Shown piece by piece: positions 8,284 to 19,100 of a DNA stretch of 64,000 nucleotides. A program made the position numbers and the translations under genes. The stretch spans positions 992,001 through 1,056,000 of the forward strand of contig NZ_AP025511.1 of NCBI RefSeq assembly GCF_024347635.1. Direction: 5' to 3'. How positions within the stretch are numbered: the stretch's first letter is position 1; each line of letters begins with the position of its first letter. The notes beneath the pieces were generated by a model that was given only the letters and a program-made list of their open reading frames with translations, had not been told where the DNA came from and ran no database searches. Source of the stretch: Vibrio tasmaniensis (lineage in GTDB: Bacteria > Pseudomonadota > Gammaproteobacteria > Enterobacterales > Vibrionaceae).

Positions 8284-9291
8284 ATGAGTGGTGTTGCTTA
8301 TAACATTGAGTATTTATCGAACCGAGTAAATACTGTGATACGTTTTAGAACCTTACTTACCATTTCAGTATCGATGCTGATCTTTGTTCACCCTACGGTT
8401 AGCGCGAATACATCCCCAATGTTTGTGTATTCGCAGTCGCCGATCCACTCAAACGTTCTCTCTACACAGCTCCGTGGTGCTCAACCAGCAAAGGTTGGGG
8501 CGGTTGAATTCAAGTCCTCTTATACTCAAGCCAGTATTTGGGCTCATACCGACGTATATGGTCTCGATTACTACCAAAACCAATCGAATATTGCTGTTCA
8601 ATGGCAGGCATCCTCTACATGGAAGGTGGAGTTGGATTATCGAGTGGTAACAGCAAAAGATAACGGACTTGATAGTTTTGTTATGGGCTTTCATGACCTA
8701 TTTAATATTGGCCAAAATGGTCGGGATGAAGTTCCTCAAGACCAATTCACTATGGATTTTAATAACTCGGGTGTTCATATTTCTGATTTCGAAGGTGATC
8801 AACTGACCAATGCTGTCACGCTATACAATGAATTATTGTTGTATTCCGAAGGCCCTTCTTCTGTTTCTGCTGGTGGTTCTCTGTTTTACAACAATGTTCG
8901 AGAAGGGCAGTTTGAGCGGAATAGTTTTGAGCAAGGTGTTCAACTGAATTACAGCTATGTATCAGCGCATCACAATATGTTTGTCACTATTGGTTTAGTT
9001 CACCGTAATAGTGATGACTATTCTGCTCTCTTAGAAAACTACAGTTCAAGTTGGGCTGTAGGCTATGAATTACGATTCGATGCTCATCATAGCTTGGTCA
9101 TTGAATCGTTGAATTATCAAGGTTGGGGGAAAGATGATCCTGATTTTTCAGAGCCGTCTAATGAAGTGGTGCTGGGTTATCGGTACCGATTAAATAGGTT
9201 TAGTTTAGAAGCCTTGATGACAGAGAATATTCGTAATATGGATAACAGCACCGATATTGGGTTTACGATTGGGTTACGCTTCTCAATATAA
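8284..9291 (+). CDS. DUF3187-like outer membrane beta-barrel protein
   Basis: A 335-residue exported protein. A signal peptide ends at about residue 41 (FVHPTVSA). The rest alternates aromatic and polar residues in short strands (LNYSYVSAHHNMFVTIGLVH, YELRFDAHHSLVIESLNYQ) and ends IGFTIGLRFSI with a C-terminal aromatic-hydrophobic pattern, as in outer membrane barrels. It resembles the DUF3187 family from memory. The start is uncertain: ATG 8284 has no good ribosome binding site, and GTG 8335, just before the hydrophobic core, gives a more normal signal peptide. It is divergent from the LuxR-type regulator. No activity is known. Confidence 0.7.
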   Translation: MSGVAYNIEYLSNRVNTVIRFRTLLTISVSMLIFVHPTVSANTSPMFVYSQSPIHSNVLSTQLRGAQPAKVGAVEFKSSYTQASIWAHTDVYGLDYYQNQSNIAVQWQASSTWKVELDYRVVTAKDNGLDSFVMGFHDLFNIGQNGRDEVPQDQFTMDFNNSGVHISDFEGDQLTNAVTLYNELLLYSEGPSSVSAGGSLFYNNVREGQFERNSFEQGVQLNYSYVSAHHNMFVTIGLVHRNSDDYSALLENYSSSWAVGYELRFDAHHSLVIESLNYQGWGKDDPDFSEPSNEVVLGYRYRLNRFSLEALMTENIRNMDNSTDIGFTIGLRFSI

Positions 9292-9462
9292 AAGCCCGAT
9301 TTCAGATAATAAGTGCGACATATCAATATGTAATTAAATTCATCCCAACGATAAAGTTCCAGTAGTTTTACGGTATATCTACGACACAAGTTTTTGAACA
9401 ATAGCGCCACTCCAAAGGCCGGATTAACGGGGCCGAATCAATATATATAGGTAGTGGTTATC

Positions 9463-10503
9463 ATGAAAAAGACATTAGTAGCACTTGCGATTGCGAGCAT
9501 TTCAAGTTCAGCTTTCGCTGTAAATACAAGCAGCCAAAACAGCCAAAACGAAGATATGTTTTCATTCGATTCAATGCACAAGGATCAATTCTCAGTATCA
9601 GGCTCTTTCGGTGTTGGTGGTTACTACGACACGGGTTCTAAAGCGCTCTACGATGACTGGGCAACGGGTCTTACTCTTGCCGTAAACTACCGTAACAACC
9701 GTATTGTCGGTTACTTCGAAACTGACATGATGGTGAACTACACGACAGACAACAACGTTTCAGCGAATGACGCTGCAACTTCTGGTTGGACAAACGGTAT
9801 CGATACGGGCCCTGTAGCTGACGTAGACAAAGCATGGTTAGGTTTCGACACTGGTTTCGGTATCGCTTCATTCGGTTGGGAAAACGATACAGCGCTAGAT
9901 AAAGTGGATGGTGCAGGCGACAACACATACGAGTTTGGTGCTTCTGCGGGTGATGCTTCTGACGGCTTCAACGTGGTTAAATTCCAAGGCGCGACAAACG
10001 GTATCGCTTACGGTATTTCTTACTTTGAAACGAAAGACTCTCGTAACAATGATAAGTTCGACAAAGGTGTGAACGGTTACATTGGCCTAGAGCAAGAAGT
10101 CTTCAACTTATACGCTGGTTACGAAAACCGTGATTACGAAGCTGACTTCGAAGTTTACACTGTAACAGGTAACGTTAAGGTTGGTGCTCTTAAACTAGGT
10201 ATGAACTCTTGGATTGAAGAGAGTGATTCTGCTAAGAACACAGGCTACTACGTTTCAGGTGGTTACACAGTTTCTGAAGACCTAACAATCGCAGCGGGTT
10301 ACGCGTCTAGCAACAATGAACTTGATGGCCAAGCGGATGTAGATGCTTCTTACATCAACATCGCGGCAATGTACCGTATTGCAGACAATGCTGACATGGG
10401 TATTGATATCAAACAAGATATCGATGGTACACGTATTGGTTCAACTAGCGCACAGTACGACGAAGAAACTCACGTATTCGCAGCAGCTTACTATTACTTC
10501 TAA
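9463..10503 (+). CDS. Gram-negative porin
   Basis: A 346-residue outer membrane porin. It has a short signal peptide (MKKTLVALAIASISSSAFA), then many amphipathic strands with acidic loops (GYYDTGSKALYDDW, AWLGFDTGFGIASFGWEND) and ends HVFAAAYYYF with the terminal Phe expected for BAM-inserted barrels. Codon use is strongly biased to common codons, pointing to high expression. I took ATG 9463; a GTG three codons upstream is open but less convincing. By family knowledge it forms a general diffusion channel for small hydrophilic solutes. Directly after the stop codon is a short tandem array. Confidence 0.88.
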   Translation: MKKTLVALAIASISSSAFAVNTSSQNSQNEDMFSFDSMHKDQFSVSGSFGVGGYYDTGSKALYDDWATGLTLAVNYRNNRIVGYFETDMMVNYTTDNNVSANDAATSGWTNGIDTGPVADVDKAWLGFDTGFGIASFGWENDTALDKVDGAGDNTYEFGASAGDASDGFNVVKFQGATNGIAYGISYFETKDSRNNDKFDKGVNGYIGLEQEVFNLYAGYENRDYEADFEVYTVTGNVKVGALKLGMNSWIEESDSAKNTGYYVSGGYTVSEDLTIAAGYASSNNELDGQADVDASYINIAAMYRIADNADMGIDIKQDIDGTRIGSTSAQYDEETHVFAAAYYYF

Positions 10504-10547
10504 GCTCTTAATAAGCTTAATAAGCTTAATAGCTTTGAGAGCTTAAG
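10501..10547. repeat. Short tandem array beginning at the porin stop codon
   Basis: Starting with the stop codon TAA, the units TAAGCTCTTAA, TAAGCTTAA, TAAGCTTAA, TAGCTTTGA and GAGCTTAAG follow head to tail. The middle two copies are identical; the others are imperfect. Confidence 0.7.
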
Positions 10548-10566
10548 AACTTTAAATCTGATTGCT

Positions 10567-10610
10567 ATGGTGTGTCGCATGCCCGGTCGTTACACCATCT
10601 TCTCTCTTTT
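10567..10610 (+). terminator. Probable terminator of the porin gene
   Basis: ATGGTGT (10567-10573) can pair with ACACCAT (10592-10598), followed by the pyrimidine-rich tract CTTCTCTCTTTT. The long loop and mixed tract make this moderate. Confidence 0.5.
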
Positions 10611-10685
10611 GCCGTTTAAGCATCCACAAGCAGATATGTGGTTTGTCACTCAGTGTTATGAGTGGATGATGATCTGGAGAATGTA

Positions 10686-10997
10686 ATGGTTAAGAGCATT
10701 ACTGCCAAGGGTGTTATTTACGGAAATGACACTCTGTTTATATGTAAACCGAATCGAAATGGACTATTTGAACTGGCGCGTAAACATGGAAGAGTCGCAG
10801 GTACTCGCCCACAAGATCTCAAGAACAAGGTTTATGCTGAATCTCTTGATGAAGCTTGGAATTTACTCAAAACAGAAAAGTTCTATATTGTTTTGACAGG
10901 GCAGATATGTAGTATTCATAGGAAATCACTAAGAAGTCTTGATTCTGTCGACATTGTTTTTGATGTTAAAACTCGGTTGAGTTGTGTCACTGTGTAG
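10686..10997 (+). CDS. Unknown protein of 103 residues
   Basis: The ORF begins MVKSITAKGVIYGNDTLFIC at ATG 10686, six bases after GGAG, which decides the start over an upstream ATG at 10662. The protein is basic and cytoplasmic-looking, with predicted beta strands (TLFICKPN, FYIVLTGQIC) and three cysteines. No family is recognised. It stands alone between the porin and a bidirectional terminator, convergent with the M3 peptidase gene. Confidence 0.65.
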   Translation: MVKSITAKGVIYGNDTLFICKPNRNGLFELARKHGRVAGTRPQDLKNKVYAESLDEAWNLLKTEKFYIVLTGQICSIHRKSLRSLDSVDIVFDVKTRLSCVTV

Positions 10998-11013
10998 AGC
11001 CAATGCTGTCAAT

Positions 11014-11043
11014 AAAAAGGACGATTAAATATCGTCCTTTTTT
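11014..11043. terminator. Bidirectional terminator between convergent genes
   Basis: AAAGGACGAT (11016-11025) pairs with ATCGTCCTTT (11031-11040) with a 5-nt loop; T-runs follow on both strands. It serves the 103-aa gene on the plus strand and the M3 peptidase gene on the minus strand. Confidence 0.9.
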
Positions 11044-11090
11044 CATTTGAGTTTTTTGGTTCAACCTTGGTTACAGATGCTCAGCACCCG

Positions 11091-12938
11091 CTATCGGCCG
11101 TATTGCCCAACGATAAAGTTTTCAAATTCATCACACATCTGATGGTTTGACTTATCATTATTCGCCAACTCGGTTGTTCCATCAACGATCGATATCTTCG
11201 CATTCAAGCCAGCGACTGGTGCTCGTTCTCTTGTCGACAGTTGTTTGATTTTTTGCTCTTCAATCGTCCAAGCTTGCTCTGGCGATAAGTTGCACTCGTC
11301 AGCGAGGTACTTGGCATTAAAACCTTCCCCAGTCAGGCTTTCGATTGTCCCATTATGGTTGACGCTATTTCCTTGGTGCCAATAGTGCTTAGCTAACAAA
11401 GGGCCGATCTCTGGGTTATCCGTTAGGTAGCCAAACTTATCGGTGAAATATGCACGAGTTTGATACACCGCCATGTGTGCCAATAGGTAGCCCTGGTAAG
11501 CGCATGAGGCTTCATCCGACAGTAGATGTGGAATCGCCATCAATGGGCGAGGGCTACAAGCCAATCCCAGAATCGTTTTCTCTTTGCTACGAGCAAGAGC
11601 AGTGATCTTTTCAGGTATCAGATCCTCATCCGCCAATTCGTAAAGTGCTCGCTCGAAATACGGAACCACTAAAATGCTGCGTTCTTGATAAGCTCTGAAG
11701 GGTTGTTTGTTATCTATGATGGCTTTGATTAACTCGTCAGGTACTGCTTGGCCATCTGAATCCAGGGCATATTGTTTTAGCCAATCGGCGTCATTCAACA
11801 AGCTGTCACAGAACATGGATTGAGTTTCGGCATATGCCATTGATGTTGGTGCAAATTCTTGAGAGAAACAAGGCGCGTTCATTTTAACATTAGCGAAATG
11901 CGCAGCGTGGCCGCCCTCGTGAAACAGCGTGTTGATACCATCGTATCCGCTGCCGATTTGGTCGGGCTTGGCGTTGCTCGTGAAGTTAACTTGAGCTGCT
12001 ACCCAAGTGTTTTGATCGTAGAAAGATGGGATAGGCCCATGGCAGAAGCCATTAGGGTACTTACCTTTGCGATCAAGCAGATCTAATTTTAATGTCGCTT
12101 GAGAGTATTCGATGTTTAGGCGACCAAAAGATTCAACCCAGCGTCTCAGTGATTTTGAAAAGGGTACATAAGGGTCGAGATCATTCATAACGTCACCTGC
12201 AAAAGAGTAGGTAAAGTTATGGGCTTGAAGTGCATTCTCGCCTTTCTGCTCTGCCAAATTGACTAGGCTTTGCTGATGGCTATCACGTGTACGTGCTTCG
12301 AAGTCGTCCAGAATTACAAACAGTTGCTCAGTTGTCATCTGCTCGGTTTTAACGACGGAATAATCAAAAAAGGTTTTGAAACCCAGCGATTGAGCAAACT
12401 GGTTGCGTTTTTTGATGAGTTCAATGAAGCCGTTAGCCAGCAGCCACTGCTCTAAACCTAGTAGTGTTTGGTGAGCTGAAAGCCTAACTTTTTCATTACT
12501 ATTGGTTCTTATTGCTGAACCTAGAACCGGTAACGACCCTTCTGTGTCGTCGCCCGCTTCATTCACGTAAGTCATTACATGATTCTGTTTTTTCTCAAAC
12601 AGTTCAGCCTCAAACTTTATGAGTTCGGCTTTAAGCTTCTGTGACTGCTCAGACTCAATAGCGTGAGATCTAAAGGTCGCTAACCAACCATTTAGCCCGG
12701 TCAGCGTGCTCTCTTTTTCTTGAGGGGCTTGAATTTCTTCGATAGTAGCTAGTTGCGTTTCGATAGCAGCAATTTGCTCGGCAGAGCTAAGAAATTCAGT
12801 CCATTGGGTCTGCGCGAGTGTCGAGCTATCATGGTCGTCACTGATCCCCATATAAGTATCCCAAAAGAAGTCTTCTTTCGCTTTATGAGTCGCAAGATAC
12901 TTTTGATTTAATTGGTTGAGATAGTTCGTGGCAGTCAT
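11091..12938 (-). CDS. M3-family zinc metallopeptidase (oligoendopeptidase F-like)
   Basis: A 615-residue cytoplasmic protein with the M3 zinc-binding signature TLFHEGGHAAHF near residue 338 (HExxH) and the third-ligand region about 25 residues later (PTSMAYAETQSMF). By family knowledge M3 peptidases cleave oligopeptides of about 5-20 residues. The start at ATG 12938 (MTATNYLNQLN) is preceded by AAGGA; the frame stays open 12 codons further without a better site. No signal peptide. It is monocistronic, divergent from the adhesin operon. Confidence 0.88.
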   Translation of the reverse strand: MTATNYLNQLNQKYLATHKAKEDFFWDTYMGISDDHDSSTLAQTQWTEFLSSAEQIAAIETQLATIEEIQAPQEKESTLTGLNGWLATFRSHAIESEQSQKLKAELIKFEAELFEKKQNHVMTYVNEAGDDTEGSLPVLGSAIRTNSNEKVRLSAHQTLLGLEQWLLANGFIELIKKRNQFAQSLGFKTFFDYSVVKTEQMTTEQLFVILDDFEARTRDSHQQSLVNLAEQKGENALQAHNFTYSFAGDVMNDLDPYVPFSKSLRRWVESFGRLNIEYSQATLKLDLLDRKGKYPNGFCHGPIPSFYDQNTWVAAQVNFTSNAKPDQIGSGYDGINTLFHEGGHAAHFANVKMNAPCFSQEFAPTSMAYAETQSMFCDSLLNDADWLKQYALDSDGQAVPDELIKAIIDNKQPFRAYQERSILVVPYFERALYELADEDLIPEKITALARSKEKTILGLACSPRPLMAIPHLLSDEASCAYQGYLLAHMAVYQTRAYFTDKFGYLTDNPEIGPLLAKHYWHQGNSVNHNGTIESLTGEGFNAKYLADECNLSPEQAWTIEEQKIKQLSTRERAPVAGLNAKISIVDGTTELANNDKSNHQMCDEFENFIVGQYGR

Positions 12939-13190
12939 GGACGTTCCTTGTAAATTATTCACTAATTTCAACATTATGACACATTCGCGGGGTGTATTTT
13001 TAGGCGGTAATCATAACGGAATGCAAGTCACAGCATATCAGTTTACTTTACAGCGTATCAATGGTATCAAATTAACTGTTAATGATTTGTTTTTTGCTAG
13101 TATTGATAAGGGGCTAGTTGCTTATTTGTTCTGCTGATATAAAGCGGAAGTCTTCGCCAAATCAGAGTCTTTTTACGGAAGAGGTTTAGG

Positions 13191-16100
13191 ATGGATCCTA
13201 TTTTATATATCGAAGTCGGTGGTGTTGTCTGGCAGGTATTCCCTGATGGTACTTGGCTTCAATTACCGTCAGCACAGATAAAAGTTGAAGGTGTACAAGT
13301 CGTCACGATTGAACCTCAGAATCTAGAAGAGGCTCTGCCTCTCACTGAACCACAAATAGCCGTTGTTGAACGACAGTTGGAAAAGGTGGTCACCGAACTG
13401 GTCAATAACATTGCAAGCGCACCTGATCAGCCAAGCTCTGTGGGCGACCAGCCCAGTTCCAGTGCTTCTTTTATTGCTTATGTCCGTTCTACTTTAGAAG
13501 AAACGCTTGCAGATGCTGGTTTTGATACGCGGCCTACAGATTATGTCGAGGAAGTTCGAGCATCAAGCGATGGTAATCTAGACATACTTTTACCTAGCGC
13601 ATTATTAACAGTCGATATTTTAGATGGCGGGGACGGTTACGAAAACCAGTTTGAAGTACCTTCGGTTACGATTAATGGTACCGCTGTCGACGTTCGAGAT
13701 GGACGCACCGTCTTGATCACAATCACTGATGTTAATGGAAACACGGTTACCACAACGGCAATTACCAATAATGAAGCTTATGTTGTAAATGGTGTTGACC
13801 TTTCCTCATTAGCTGAAGGCGATCTTAAGGTCGACGCAGTCATTAACGATGATTTTGGTAATAGCATCACAGCGAATGATGCCACAATCAAAGATACGCT
13901 CGCCAATATAGATGTCGATTTCGATGGCTTTGGTGATGAGTTTTACAATCAATTTGAAATATCGAATGGGATGCTAGTTGGTACGATTGCCAATGTAGAA
14001 GATGGGCAAACCATCAGTATTTCTGTTACCGATAGCCAAGGTGCGACACAAGAATACACAGCAGCAGTATCCGGTGGAACTTGGACTCTGACTCTTCAAG
14101 ATTACTCAAGTTTCGCAGAAGGCGAATTGACCGTTGTTGCTAGCACCGTAGACATAGCGGGAAACCCCATATCAGCGACCGACACTATTATCAAAGATAC
14201 GTTAGCGAGCATCACCGCAGCGGTAGATGATGGCGGAGACGGTGTTCTCAATAGCTTCGAAATTCAATCGGCTAAATTCTTTGGTACGGTACAAAATGTA
14301 GAAGAAGGCCAAACGGTCAATATCCGAATCTCAGATAGCACGACTAATGTGATTGTACTAACAGCCACGGTTGTAAATGGTGCTTGGGCGGTGGAAGGTG
14401 TAGATCTAACAAGTTTTGCTGATGGTGATATCAAGGTTACCGCTGAAACGCTCGATGTTGCAGGAAACCCGGCTAAGGCGACCAACAGTTCGGGAGAAGT
14501 GACCATTGATACTGTCTCCCCAATTATCGATATTGATACACTTGATGGCTTTAGCATTTTGGCATTTCGTGGCGGTCAACTTACGACGATGCAAGGTACG
14601 ACCAATGTTGCCGAGGGGCTTCCTGTTTATATTGAAGTCAATGATGGCTCTGAGACACTTGTGTTTGAGGGCGTTGTTGATGCGTCAGGCAATTGGCTTG
14701 TAGAAAATATTGATGTCTCTTCCCTTAATTTATCTTCTGAATGGACAGTTGATGCGAAAATTTTCAATACGATAGGTAATGAAGCGGTTGATGACATGCC
14801 GAGTATTATCCTTCCTGAGTCTGTTGTGTTCCGGGAAAATGTGATTGGAATTTTTGGCGACGAAACCCAAACTTCGGATATTCGTATTGATTTTGCAAAA
14901 CTCTCGTTTAGTGAAGATCAAAATCTAGCCGAGTTGCTAACATCTCAAGGTTTTTCGATAACCGTCACAGTCTCAGATGACAAACAAAGCCTGACCGGAA
15001 TACGAAGTGATGGTCAGCTTGTATTCGATGCGGCTATTTCTGGTAGTAACGTAAATATCAAATTTCACACGGTAGTCGATCAAGATGCTGGGTTGGATTC
15101 AATTCAGACAGCGTTGATTATTGAAGGTCTCCAAACTGACGCAGACAAAACTACTGAGTTGGTTATTGGTCATTTGCCTATCGTGATTAAGGATTCAGAG
15201 CCGTTAATTTTCGATGAATCCTATGATGTGATAGAGGGAGCGTTCACTTCTGGAAATGTACTGAATAACGACATCGACCTAGATACACAACTGACCATAA
15301 AAAGTGTCGAAGTGGATGGAACGACAAAGACAATTTCTGGCAGTTCTCCGGTTTCATTTACGACTAGCGAAGGTCTATTGACTGTTTTTGCAAATGGCCA
15401 TTGGAACTTTAGCGCGAATCGAAATCTTGATCATACCATCAGCCAAAATATTACATTTAATTACGTGGCGGGGGACGCCAGTAATGATTTTGGTAACGGT
15501 ACGGCTGTTATCAATATTACCGATGGTGCTGCTGGCCAAATTGTAGGTGGTAGCGCAACAACCATCGAAACGGATGTCTCTGATGGTGTTCAAACTGTTG
15601 TCGGTCAATTCACCGTTTTAGGCAGTTCTGATAATCCAGATCCAGACTCGTTGGTGTTTAATCTCGATACTTTGAATCAACTTGATGCGTTGAACATAAC
15701 CACGAGTGAGGTTTTGATACCGCTTTCCTACACACTATCGGCCGATGGCAAAGTGATTACCGCGCAGGTCGGTGGTGAAACGATCTTTACGTTGACGTTA
15801 GCAGGCTCTTCAAGTGGTGATGATGTGTTGGCTAATGTCACGCTTGTGTTGAACAAGCCACTTAATCACGAACTAGTGAAGGACTCTTTTACATTACCAA
15901 TGATCATTGAAGGTAATGATCTTGATGGCACGCCGTTAGGTGAAGGTCGATTTGAATGGATTGTGAAAGATGGAACTGACCCTGAGTTGGTTAGTGTTAG
16001 CAATGTTTCGATAAATGAATCAGACCTTGTTAGCGGCACTATATCTAGTACCGGTGTCTTTAGTCTCAACTTAGGTAGTGATTACGAGGGCGCTCTCTTT

Positions 16101-19100
16101 TTCAACTTGGCAGATCAGCCATTGTTGTTCAGCGGTGGTGAACAGATAGTTTATACCCTTTCTCCAAATGGTAATTTACTTACGGGTTACATTGGTTCCG
16201 TTAGTGCTGAAAACATTGCTTTTACGCTTAGTTTTCCTCCAATAGATAGCCAAGTCGATTCTGATGTGACGTATACCTTCACTCTTAATAAAGGGCTGGA
16301 TCAAAGCTCCACAACGGATCAAATCCCTTTCGTCGTCACTGCAAGAGATGATGATAACGACGAAACGCAATTAACTTTGAACGTCTCGATTACTGATGGC
16401 GGGAACCCCACGATTGGTTCTGGGACAGTTGAATTGAGTGAAATTCCTATTGCTGATAGTACCCCGCCGGGAATTGGATCAACCGCAAATGTGAGTTTGG
16501 CTGTTACGGCAGGTAATGATCCTCTGGTTTTCTTAGGTTTAGATGTGAAGACGGGGCAAGCTGTACTAGACAGCGATAGTGTTGCTGTTACCCGCAATGG
16601 TGAAGCGTTGACTTGGCGTGATAACGGCAACGGTACATTCGACGCTGTTCTTGCTAACGGAGATGCGGTTTTCAAAATAAGGTTACCAGAAGATTTTAGT
16701 CTTGAAGCTAAAGGTTCAACAAGCGTAACCATTGTTATAGAGCTATATCAGTCTATTGATCATGGGGTTGGGGCGAAGGACACCGAGCTTACAATACCGG
16801 CTTCAATCGTGACGATAGACTCCGATGGGTCACGAGATACACAAGAATCGAATATTAAAATTTACGATGGTACTAACCCTAAGATTTCTGTTATTGGAAA
16901 AATTTCTGTCGATGAAGATGGTTTATTGGGGGATAGCGAACAAATTGGTGTTGAAGATTCGACTCCTTCTTTAGGTATTATTGAGGGTTCTGACGATGTC
17001 GCTTCTGTAACGGTAAATACGGCTGCTTTTGATGCTCTTTTGTATAAAAGTGGTGGAAAAGTAATCTCCCTTCAACCTGTTGATTCTAACGGTTGGTATT
17101 ACGGGCAAGATTCTGATGACAAGAATGTATTTCGGATCCGTTTTAATACTGACGGGAAGACAGAGTTTGACTTATATGCTCCGCTTGATCACGCATACGG
17201 AGACAATGGCGAAAATAATCTGGCTCTTGATTTTGAATTGACGGTTAACGATGCTGACGGAGACAGTTCTGACCCTACTATTTATGTAGTGAATGTGAAA
17301 GATGCCATTCCGGTTGCGCGTTCAGGATCAATTGAAATGGTTGAGGGTGATAACCTAAATGGACAGTTCCTGACAGAAGAGTTCGCAGGTGCCGATGGCG
17401 CTGTCATTGTGAGTTTTGACTATCGTGGTACTACCTACACTTTTACCGATGTAATCACGTTAATCGAGATTGATCTAATTAATGACTCCGTAACTGGGCA
17501 GCCTTCTTCTATATACGGCAAGTTTACTCTTTCATCTGATGGAACATATCAGTTAACGACTAACCCTAATGTAACGACCGATCCAGATGATCCTAGGCTA
17601 GTGGATGAAATTAAGTACCTGGTCCGAGATACAGACGGTGATGAAGTCACTAGTACTGCGACACTTATCCTAGATGATAACGAAGGCTTTATTCGTTATG
17701 AAGATTCTGAAACGACGGAAGATAACGACGCAATTATCGTGGTGAGCGTAGCCACTGGAGACGTGGACCAAAATGAAACCGTTACTGCGATTGAGTTTTC
17801 TGAAGCTTCGCTTAACGGCGGAAGCCTCTATCTAGATGGCGAGTTGCTTAAGGTGGTCGATGGTAAAGTGACATTGTCGGGCGATAAGCTTGTCGCAATA
17901 GATGGCCAATTTACTGGGCCAAATGGCCAACTTACTTATCGTCCAGCACTAAACGAATCGAATACCACTTCAACAGTCACCTTAGCCGTTAATGCAGTCA
18001 TTAGTACAGATACGCTTCCAAAGCAGTTGACCGCAAGCGTTGCCGTTTCAGTATTACCCGTGGCTGATGTACCAGATTGGTCAGATTCGGTATTTAGCTA
18101 TCGCTCAGTCGAAGACGATAGCACTGCTATTAAATTAAACATCACTGCACAGTTGTTTGATCAAGATTCGCCGACACCCTCTGAAACCCTGAGTTATAAA
18201 ATTAGTGGCATCCCTGATGGGTTAAATATCACTTTGAATGGCAATGCCGTTAAAGAGGGCAAAGAATACACACAAAGCCAAATTGATAAGATGGAAATCA
18301 GAGCAGATGAAAACCTTGCGGGTCGATTCGAGTTTGAGATTACTGCGATTGCAACCGAAGCGGGAAACACCTTCGCTGACCCCGCCGATAAAACGGCCGA
18401 AACCGTTCATACAGTAACGGTTAAAATTTCACCTGATGCTGATGCTCCCCATGTTTCCGTTAAAGATTACAAGGGATTAGAAGATGAAAAAATCGTATTG
18501 AATGAGGTGATTGATGGTGTGCTTACGGATACTGATGGCTCTGAATCGTTAAGCTACATTATCGAGGTTCAAGATGGTTGGTCTATCGAAGGGGAAGGTA
18601 CCGCAAAAATAGGAAATAACTCTTACTCAGTCACTGCTGCGGCAATTGCTAGTGGTAAAGCTTATATTCAACCTAAAGAAGACATCAGTTCTTTTACTGA
18701 AGATTTATATATAAAAGTCACAGCGGTAGCTACTGAGTCGACGGTGGATTCACTCGTTCCTATTAATGGACAAGCTTCGAGCGACACCAAAACCATCAAT
18801 ATTTTCCTTAAAGGGGTCGTCGATGAGCCCACTGCTGTAGATGGTGGCAATGGTCATTGGCAATACGACAGCGACAGTAAAATTATTAGCAACCAATCGG
18901 TTTTAAATGAGGATGGGTTAATACAACTCGATTTTGTGGTTCAAACCACGGATGATGATTTGTCTGAAGAAATCAACATTCTGTTGACTAACATCCCTAC
19001 AGGTACATTACTCGTTGATTCAACAGGGCAGCCCGTATCATTGACGATCGCATATATCGATGACGTTACAGGTCCTGTTCTGCAAGTTTCTAATACTCAG

